A stretch of 64,000 bases of DNA from Dermatemys mawii (lineage: Eukaryota; Chordata; Testudines; Dermatemydidae), in NCBI GenBank assembly GCA_007922305.1, contig ML677374.1:12643511-12707510 (forward strand), in the 5' to 3' direction. Positions 55,950-64,000 of the stretch are shown in pieces. The translations under genes and the position numbers were made by a program. How positions within the stretch are numbered: position 1 is the first letter of the stretch; every line of letters starts with the position of its first letter. The notes under the pieces were generated by a model. That model had not been told where the DNA came from, made no database searches, and saw only the letters and a list, made by a program, of their open reading frames with translations.

Positions 55950-56130
55950 AGGAAGGTGGTAGAACTTCGAGCTGGTAGCTCAGCTGTGGACTTAGTGTGT
56001 GGCCTTGGGCAAGTCACTTCATCTCTGTACCTCAGAATCCATCTGAGGAAAACAGATGACACCACCTACCCACTACTCAGGGCTATTTGGGGTGGCTTCA
56101 ATTATCACTGCCCATTAAGTAATTCGTGAT
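55950..56130 (+). mobile_element. tRNA-SINE fragment, diverged
   Basis: GTGGCCTTGGGCAAGTCACTTCATCTCTGTACCTCAG is the SINE middle. GGAAAACAGATGACACCACC and CAGGGCTATTTGGGGTGGC take the place of the usual tail. The head (GTAGCTCAGCTGTGG) is only partly recognisable. Confidence 0.6.
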
Positions 56131-58058
56131 CATCACAGTACGCTTTCCCCATGCAAAATATGTACCAAGACTGAGGTCCTGTTGTGCTAGACTCTGTGCA
56201 AACTGATGGCAAGAATCAGCTAATCATGAATGACTAATTATTTAATGTTTGTCTGGTGCACAGAGCTGTAAAATACTCAGATGCTAAATAATGGATCCTT
56301 TAGCTATATATTTATATATTGCAGTTGCATCTACATAAATGGTCAAGTGTCTTAGCCATTCAACAGCACAGGAAAGGGCATTGGGCAAGTCCATCCACCC
56401 ATAAGGCAGCCCTTGCCCATTGGTGCAGCCTGTAAGTACGTGACCCACATCTTCTAACTGACCACAGAGGCAAAGAAGGGACTCACGCAGGCCCTACTTG
56501 GTCATTAACAGCACATCTGATCAGTCTACATCCAAAGTGATTGAGCTTTACGCAGAGATGGGGTGGAAGGCCAAAACAAGGGACTCTGATGGTCAGATAC
56601 ATGAGATAGACATTGGCTTTGTTTGAAGTTTGTTCTTCCCACCTCGTACAGCAACTGCCACCAGGATATTGAGATTCCTTAAGGAAATTATCCAAGTAGG
56701 GTGCCTTGAGCGGAGACTGATCACACTAAGGATCTCAAGCCATCCCTTCGCATGACAGGTGTTGTATAAAGCAAGATCATTTCTTCATTAGGTTTGATTG
56801 TTTGTATGTTTGTTTCTTACTAGGATTTGACAAGTTATGTCAGAGAATTGATTTGCAAAATTTGACTTTTTTGTCCTCTTTAATGTTCAGCCAACTCAAC
56901 CTTTCATTGACATCATGTAGGTTATTCCCCACCCCTGCCGGTTAACTGTAAGTAAATGGGACATGAGTTGCTTGGTAGAATTGATTTCTAGAACAGTAAT
57001 CACTGCACACAGAAACAGCTTCTGTATCATTGCTCTGTAGAAAAGTATAAGGGTCGATGGAGATTGTATAGAGTAATAGGCAGTGTGATTATTCGGCTTC
57101 CATAAAGCTATCTATCTGCTTAACCTTTATTCTGCCTTTACAGCAGTTTATAGAGATACGCTTCAGAAATTCATCCACCTACACTTTGTAAGACACATTG
57201 TTAAGCCATTTGGAGTTCCAAACTATAGATGAACCTCCACTTCATTCATATTGCAGTCTGTGTCTGAGAGTAATTGCTTAATTTACGATAGCAGGGTTGG
57301 CTCAGTGACAGTCCTCCAGCTTTCCTTTTAGTAATATTATCATTTTAAAAAATAAATTTAATACAGGTGAAAGGTCTTGGATTGACAGCTCTGAGACTGT
57401 TGGCTAAACAAAAGAATCCAAACTAGTAAACGGCAGCAGTGCAAAATTTCCTCACACTGTCTTACCCTTGTGCGTCATCCTCACCCTGGGCAGAAAGTCT
57501 CTGCACAGCCAGATCTAAGCCTCTATTCTGAGATGACTAACAAGCATTGTCAGTTAGTAGGTTATTACGGATGTGGGCACTTGCCAACTAGGAACTGGAA
57601 TGAGACCTCCAACGCATTTCATAGCTCTCAGAAAGCAACTGAATTGACACATATGGTCCTGAAAAGAGATAGGATTCCCATCAGCATTCTAATGAGAACC
57701 ATCTAGAGTCAGTAGGAGAGGAATTTTGAAGGAGTCAAATGGCCCACTGACCTGCAGTGATGCTGGCTGAACATTGCAAGAGACTATTCTCAAATCTGTA
57801 TTTGAATTTCCAAACCCATTTACTTTCCTCTCAAGCCCAGTCCACTAGGATTTTAGACACACAAGTTTACCAACAGGAAAGTTGGCCAAGACCGCGAATG
57901 TTATACAAACACCAGCTAAAAGCAAGTATCAGATTTGTAATCAGGAGTGTTCACACCCAAAACCTGAATCAATGGCTCATTTCTAGCAGTTTTGCTGAAG
58001 CCAAAACAGAAAAAAAACAAACAGCTTGCCTCTGGTTTACATGTCTCTAGATCTCTTT
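56131..58058. other. Long unique stretch
   Basis: No gene or clear repeat is recognised over 1.9 kb. Confidence 0.5.
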
Positions 58059-58145
58059 GGGGCAGATCCTCCACTGGTGCAAATTGTCATAGCTCCATTA
58101 AATTCAATGCAGTCGTGCTGATTTATACTAATTGGGGATCTGGCC
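58059..58145. repeat. 'gatcctcag' palindromic repeat
   Basis: GGGGCAGATCCTCCACTGGTGCAAATTG and CTGATTTATACTAATTGGGGATCTGGCC are arms around AGCTCCATTAAATTCAATG. About 87 bp, able to fold into a long hairpin. Confidence 0.65.
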
Positions 58146-58805
58146 ATTGTTTGACTTTTAAAAAGCTGTTATTTGTCCTTCCTGTTTGTCATCAGAGCAT
58201 TTTGCTGCCCTGTTTTTAGATGTGAGTGATAAGCGCTCGTGCCTGAAGTTTCACAGACTCTCAGTCCCTAGTCTCAGTTGTAGGAAGAGAAATGTTTTAG
58301 CTGCATTATACACAATTATGTGCTCAGCTGTTATGGCATCTGAAGCTCATGCTTCGAGAATATTGCAAGCATGTGTGACAATTTCTCCCAGAAACTTCCT
58401 CTTCCCCTCTCCGAATACAAAGTACAGGAAATGAGGCCATCCCCACACCTTCATAGAAGCAACTGTGATTTTAAACTCATGGGATCAGGGGGGATTACTC
58501 TATTCCTGTACAAATGAGATAGACGTGCAGCCATTCACCTCTAGGTTATCAGATCAAATCTGGACCATTATCATAATAACCAGTCTTGACCATCTGCAGT
58601 ATGTTTGGTAATCTATGTGAAATGGGCTGTATATTTATGCTTAAAAAAAACAACACACACACACTGCCACTGTCACATCTGCCACTAATTAGCATCCACA
58701 TGGACCATTTCAATAGAAGGGTCACAGACTGAATGCATGGGCAAGATGCCAAAAGCAGTACAGCTGATCAAAAGCTTTTCACTACAGCCTGGTGTTCTAG
58801 TCAGC
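58146..58805. other. Unique non-coding sequence
   Basis: No gene is recognised. A short A-run then (AC)n tract is at 58645-58665. Confidence 0.5.
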
Positions 58806-58951
58806 GAGTGCCCGATTTGGCAAAGCCCATAAGCGCACGCTTCAATTCATCCCTCTTCTGCAAATCACTTCAGCACATGCTTAAGTCTCACTGATTTCAT
58901 GAAGACTTAAACAGGTTCTTGAGTTTAAGCACTTTGTTAATTCAGAGGCTG
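58806..58951. repeat. Palindromic 'GCACATGCTTAAG' repeat
   Basis: CCCGATTTGGCAAAGCCC and AATCACTTCAGCACATGCTTAAG, then GAGTTTAAGCACTTTGTTAATTC, match the family at 31952. The arms are more diverged here. Confidence 0.55.
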
Positions 58952-60188
58952 TAGTAAAAGACACAGCAAGCTAGCACTGGGAAGATAATTAACCAGCCTG
59001 GTAACAGTTTCTAAACGTTGAAGCAGCAGCTTGTTGAAATTTTGAGGGCACAGAGCAGGAAAGATTTTAAGAGGAAATCACAAAATATTCCACATTTCCC
59101 CATGATTCCTAGAAGTTACTTCCCCGAAGGCCTGCGTTGAGCAAGTACCCACGACTAATCAGTATGGGAGCAAAGCAGCAGGCTCCCTATTGCAGCAGTA
59201 CCTATATATACACTTCACAATATGACGTGGCTGCCAACAAGGGCTTATCAAACATGGAGGAATTTACCAGCGCAAATTCACTGGTAGAATTATACTGCAA
59301 CAGTTCCCTAATCCACAGAAGCAACAGTGGAACTACTGCGATATAATTATGCTGGTATATTACCCTGCCCCTCCATATAGACATGCCCCAAGAACGAAGT
59401 CCATCTTTATCAGTTTTGTTGTGCAGGACGATGCTGTACAATGGAGGAACCTTCAGACTTCGAGAGATCTGGCAGGATGGGCTCTCCATTTTTCAGTGAG
59501 TGGTTTTCTTCTTATTAAAAAAGGAAGACAAATAGAAACACAATGGCTAAACGTTAAAGGCATATATTTTCCTCCTGATAATTACCATCAGCAGAAAAAG
59601 GTAATTCCTTCAGTTCATTTACTAAACAGCAGTTATTTACATTAATCCTGCTTTGGGAAATGAGGTTTCTATAGGTAAGAGACGTGTTTATTTATTACTC
59701 CTAATCTTCACGTGCTTTGTGGTGTAGTTAGAACAGTAGTGTGTGCCTGGTAAATGAGGTTCATACCGTTCTTCTGACAAAGGAAGATATCAATAATTGC
59801 TGAGTTTAGAAGTATGAATTGTCCCCGGAGAAGTAACTAAGAGACCTTGAAAGCACAGAGGGAAAATAATAGTGTAACTTGGAAAGACAGTAGCCTGACA
59901 GCTTTACCAAGCAGAAGTGTCTCACAGATTGTTAATTGCATAGCAATATGCCTCTGGTAGCATCAGATAATACTTAGAGGGTAGATTGCTCTGCAGTAGC
60001 AAAAGCTGACAAAACTCTGGCGGGATTCAAACTAAGGTCTCTTTGATCCAGAGCTCAGCTTGCCAAGTCTCATATTTTCAGCATGAGACAGACAAATTCT
60101 ATATGGATCACATAGCAAAGCCAGCATCTCATCCATTTCCTATCAACTGCTGCTTCAATCCTCTGCGCTGCTCCTGTGGGTTGCTAGT
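58952..60188. other. Unique non-coding sequence
   Basis: No gene or clear repeat is recognised. Frames of 69-98 codons at 59137-59645 lie on both strands and have no motif. Confidence 0.5.
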
Positions 60189-60196
60189 CTATATGA

Positions 60197-60828
60197 CAGG
60201 GGTGGGCAAACTACAGCCTGTGGGACTATCCTGTCCAGCCTGGGAGGCTGCTCCTGGTCCCTCCCCTGCCTACCTGCCCGGGCAGGTCCCTCCCCTGCCC
60301 TACCTGCCTTCCCCCCTGCCACCACCCGGGCAGTGCAGAGCCGAACACACTGCTAGGAGCCTCATGGTAAGGGCGTCGGTGGATTGGATAAGGATGGTGG
60401 GAGTCAGGGGACAGGGAGCAGGGTGGGCTTGACAGGGGGTTGGGTCCCAAGTGGTGGTTGGGGCGGGGGGTTTCTGGAGGGGGCGGTCAGGGAGCAGGGG
60501 GGGTTGGATGGGGCGTGGGAGTCCCAGGGACCTGTCAGGGAACAGAGGGGGTGGATAGGGGTCAGGGCAGTCAGGGGTCAGGGAGCAAGAGGAGTTGAGA
60601 GGAGGGATCCTGGGGGGGGGCAGTTAGGGTGGATGGGGTCTCTGGAGGGAGCAGTCAGGGAACAAGGGTTGGATGAGTCAGAGGTTCTGAGGGGGGCAGT
60701 CAGAGGGTGGGAAGTGGGAAGAAGCTGGATAGGGGGCAGGGCCAAGCTGTTTGGGGAGGCACAGCCTTCCCTACCTGGCCCTCCATACAATTTTGCTACC
60801 CCTTGGGCCAAAAGTTTGCCCACCCCTA
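60197..60828. mobile_element. hAT-type element with internal G-rich tandem repeats
   Basis: The left end CAGGGGTGGGCAAACTACAG and right end AAAAGTTTGCCCACCCCTA are inverted repeats. Flanks CTATATGA (60189-60196) and CTATAGGG (60829-60836) agree at 6 of 8 bases. The left interior is C-rich (CCCTCCCCTGCCTACCTGCC). From 60400 it is a G-rich minisatellite of diverged units such as GTCAGGGAGCAGGGGGGGTTGGATGGGG. The 163-codon and 129-codon frames within it are glycine- or proline-rich by-products, not genes. Confidence 0.85.
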
Positions 60829-61319
60829 CTATAGGGCAACATGCAATGCAAGTGACTGAGGGACCGGGAAAATAGTATCAACTTTAGCTAATCTGTTCCG
60901 TGGAACCTGAGAGATAAGGAACAAGAGAGGAAGCTTCAGGCACTCATCTGAACAGAAACTCTAAATCCTGTGCAATCTGCCAACCACTATGTGGGACAAA
61001 AACTGACAACTAAAAGCAGAAGAAAGAAGATATGAGTGTATGAACTAAATTAAGGGTATGAAAACTATAGATGAGTAGAATCCATGGAGTTTAGACCTTG
61101 ATCCAAACAGGCCCAAAATTTGGGCCTGGGAAAGTACACAGCAGGAGAATTTGTTCCCCCGACTACAGAAAGGAGTCACCTACAAATGCGGAATTCAGAT
61201 GTAGCTCTCTCTCACAACACCCTGAACACACTTTGAAGTTTGGCATTGTTCAGAAGTCATGGGGTTGGTTCTGACCCAGCTGTAATGAAAGTGTTTATGT
61301 GGGAACTGGAAGAGAAATA
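60829..61319. other. Unique non-coding sequence
   Basis: No gene or repeat is recognised. Confidence 0.5.
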
Positions 61320-61765
61320 GTTTTCCAATCCTTTGAATATTTTAAAAGGTTTCAAAATCTTTTTTGTCTCAGCTAAGGAAAGAAAGTTGAGGTCTCAAAA
61401 ATATTCATAAACTTTTTTTTAAAAACTACAAAAAATGTAGGTTTGGATCAATCAAAATGAAACATTTTGATGCATTTTCTTTGCTTTTTAAAGATTTTTC
61501 AGCTTAACATTTTAAAATTATATCTACCTTAGTTTTTGAAACAGTCATTTTAAATCTGAAAAACAGAACTTTCATTCCTAAAACACTGAAGCTAAAGGTT
61601 TTGACATTTTCAGCCCTCCCCCACCCCCACATTTTTTTTTCAAGTCAGGAGATCTGTTATATCTGCACCTGTTTCTCAAACAGTTTTGTTTTTAACATAT
61701 CAGGATTTTTTTTTATTTTTTTTTTATAAAAAACATTATAAAAAAAGTCAAACATGCTCTAACTT
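61320..61765. repeat. AT-rich interspersed repeat with poly-T/poly-A
   Basis: AAAAGGTTTCAAAATC, AAATGAAACATTTTGATGC and TTTTGAAACAGTCATTTTAAATC share words with 38630 and 49690. It ends in T-runs (61708-61727) and AAAAAACATTATAAAAAA. Non-coding. Confidence 0.5.
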
Positions 61766-61879
61766 ACATACCTGATGGAGGCACCCAGGAACCAGATTAG
61801 AAATTGGCAAGTGAATTAAGAAAGCATGCATAAAACAAGCTAGACGGTTGAAGCATGTATAGCTATTACACTGGGGATA
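61766..61879. other. Unique spacer
   Basis: Nothing is recognised. Confidence 0.4.
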
Positions 61880-62525
61880 CTCTACTCACCCTGGCGCACC
61901 TCCTTGTAGCCAGAGTTAGGGATTAACTCTGCCAGTCTGACACTCCTTCCTGTGGGTCCTCAGTCTCTCTCTGGACTTAATAGTTCCCTTTTCAGAGCTT
62001 TGCCCACCAGAACACTGTAGGTTTTTTTTTCTAGGGGCATGCATACCAAAGTCTCTTTGTATTAGCTGTCCTAAGCAGCCTTCCAATTCACTACCCTTCA
62101 AGGGTGCCATCTACCCAGGGGCTGCTGGGGAACTCAGGCCACGCTGTTCTCCAACTTCCAGCACAGCAACCGTACAACCAGCAAATAAGGTCTGCAGTCT
62201 CTCACCTTACTGCTATTTCCCTGCACTGCTTCCTATGTTACCTCTATCAGTTTCCTTCCCCACTCTCCAGTGGGAATACCCTGCACTGCCTAGTGACAAA
62301 GAGAATGACTACACTAGAGATCTCCTCCCTGATACCCATTTCTGCCCTTAGCTATTGGCTTCATATAAGCCCTCCCTGTTTCTGCACAGCTGAGTTTCAT
62401 CCTTTAATTAGTTCTCTTTGCTCCCTGGTTCCTTCTCCAGGTGCAACCTGTGTGGTTAATTGGCCCACCTATTCACCTGAACCCCTTTGGGGGGTGGTGT
62501 GGGGTAAACACCACCACACAGGTTG
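61880..62525 (+). repeat. Unclassified repeat, possible solo LTR
   Basis: The segment is C/T-rich on the + strand with CTTCTCCAGGTGCAACCTGTG, GTGGTTAATTGGCCCACC and a terminal hairpin region (TGGTGTGGGGTAAACACCACCA at 62495-62516, after CCCCTTTGGGGGG). I recall a similar dispersed sequence in turtles, but no second copy lies in the window and no target duplication is evident. The 145-codon frame at 62104-62541 inside it shows no retroviral or other domain. Confidence 0.3.
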
Positions 62526-64000
62526 TCATCCAGCTTTCTGAACCATGGTTTATGCCAGAGGATGTGGGTGAATGCAGAATAAAGAACTGAGTACAGCCTA
62601 CTACATTTCAGATAATCATAGATACTTTTTTTGGATTGAACACACATTTTCAGGTTTGCCCATTGCTAATAGTGAAATGAAGTCCAATGGCATTTTGAAT
62701 GAAGCTCAGTTTTACTTTAATTGTTACTGGAAAGAGTTCACAGAAAACTATTCAGAAAGGGTTTGGTGTCAGATCTAGAGCCAACTGATGCTAGACATAT
62801 GATAGAAAAGGTTAAACACATGTAATTCTGGAAAGTATTAGAATTGCATGTGAGGATCCCAGTTTACAAAGGTGTGCTCATTTCTGCATTTGGACTCTCA
62901 AAATATTTAAGCATCTAAAACTGATGTCTGGACAGAAAGGTGTAAATTTGAATGGTCAGTAGTCAATATAATTTAGGCACATACCTTTGAAAATTGTCTA
63001 ATTACTAATGTAAAATGTGACACTATCAAAAATGGATCAATATGCAATTTGATTGGGTGTTATTAATTATCATGGCCTACATTTTCAAAATAAGATTAGT
63101 GATTTTGTGTGCTCCAACTGAGACACATTGTAGGAGTCTGAGTTTCAGAAGAGGTTTCTGGGGCTGATATTAGGATTTCAGTTGGTCCTTATTTTTCCTT
63201 ATGTCCCGGTAGTGTCAGAACTGGGACTGCCAAACAAAACGTCAATGGCAAAGATCACTGAGTGCCAACCCATTTTTCCCAGGACTACTGTATAGTGGGA
63301 TGTGAGTGGTAGATCCAGATGCTGAGCAGCAAGCCCTCCCCCATTACAGCATACCAGGGCATAGGAAATGGTCTGCATTGTCTGGTGGCTTCCAGAGGAA
63401 AGTTTCCAAATTTTATCTGTAGAAAAAAATAGTGCTAGGTTTTCTATTAGGGCAAAACTCATGCTGCCTAGAGGGCCTGCACTGGCCCTATACACACTCC
63501 AGTCTTCTAAGTCTTAAGGGTCCCACAGGCCCTCCACATAGTTGAATTTTGCATTTAAAGAGTGAATAGGAAAGACAAGCTGCATGACAGGTAGAGGCCT
63601 TGGTTCAGGAAAGTACTTAAACATGTGAGAATAGAGGCCAGAGAGAGGATCAGGTAAGGGGAAGGTTTGGAGCAAAAACCCTGCAGACAAATGTACCAAA
63701 TACCAGCCCAACTTCTGGAGGTGCAGAGCACTCCCTGCAAGGTGCAGAAAACCTAAACCACCAAACACTTGTTAATTTCAATGGGAGTTGAAGGTGCTCA
63801 GTACCTCACAGAATCAGACCATTAAAAGTACCATAATGAAGCCTGGAAGGTTAGTCGTGGTGCAGAATGAAGTCACAGGATCAGGTAGGAAATAATGTGT
63901 GTGTTGGCAAGTGTGTGTTTGTGGGGTGAAGGCAGTGGGAAGGATGTTGGTCTGTTCAGGATAAAAGGAGGAAATGAAAACGGAATGGAATATGAAATTA
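62526..64000. other. Mostly unique sequence to the window end
   Basis: No gene is recognised. 62985-63170 has words of palindromic repeats (CATACCTTTGAAAATTG, CATTTTCAAAATAAG). 63595-63640 and 63770-63825 (GGTTCAGGAAAGTACTTAAAC; GTTAATTTCAATGGGAGTTG) are further fragments. The antisense frame at 63199-63495 (98 codons) lacks a motif. Confidence 0.45.

Noticed and set aside
60384..60875. 163-codon glycine-rich frame
   Set aside because: It lies in the G-rich minisatellite of a hAT-type element; the composition explains the lack of stops.
62104..62541. 145-codon frame as a gene
   Set aside because: It sits in a C/T-rich repeat-like unit and lacks any domain, and the composition accounts for the open frame.

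Overview
This window looks like reptile nuclear DNA, most likely turtle (Testudines), from an intergenic or intronic stretch. I find no host protein-coding exon, rRNA, tRNA gene, operon or CRISPR array. Open frames are short (193 codons at most). The longest ones that make sense are decayed retrotransposon fragments. The turtle call rests on recognising repeat families from memory: CR1 LINEs with a typical sauropsid 3' end, a tRNA-derived SINE of the Cry type, many hAT/Harbinger-like MITEs, and repeats containing GTGTTAGTCTG plus GCCCACGAAAGCTTATGC. A crocodilian is the main alternative. No database search was possible.

Layout. 1-5.3 kb: mostly unique AT-rich DNA with three tRNA-SINE pieces. 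5.3-8.0 kb: an 83+83 nt near-perfect palindrome with a hammerhead-like motif, a CR1 3' end, a MITE, and a long antisense CR1 endonuclease fragment with readable catalytic motifs. 8-19 kb: largely unique DNA with MITEs, SINEs and small palindromic repeats. 19.2-22.9 kb: a CR1 cluster (one CR1 nested in another, a reverse transcriptase fragment with FADD, an inverted CR1 copy) and a GC-rich hAT relic. 25-32 kb: MITEs, a tandem repeat between SINE pieces, a 460 bp fold-back element, a second hammerhead-like repeat and a Harbinger-like element. 32-43 kb: mainly unique DNA. 43-64 kb: fold-backs, four hAT-like elements, a nested Penelope-like insertion, SINEs and AT-rich repeats.

The most interesting signal is a shared architecture in two different repeat families: a CTGANGA-like box, one extra A, a stem, GAAA, then a very short stem ending in T-C. 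This resembles the hammerhead ribozyme motif known from Penelope-like retroelements. In both families the motif occurs as an inverted pair. Copies are flanked by 12-19 bp direct repeats, which suits retroposition. Many DNA transposon copies also have readable target-site duplications (TSDs), which makes their boundaries testable.
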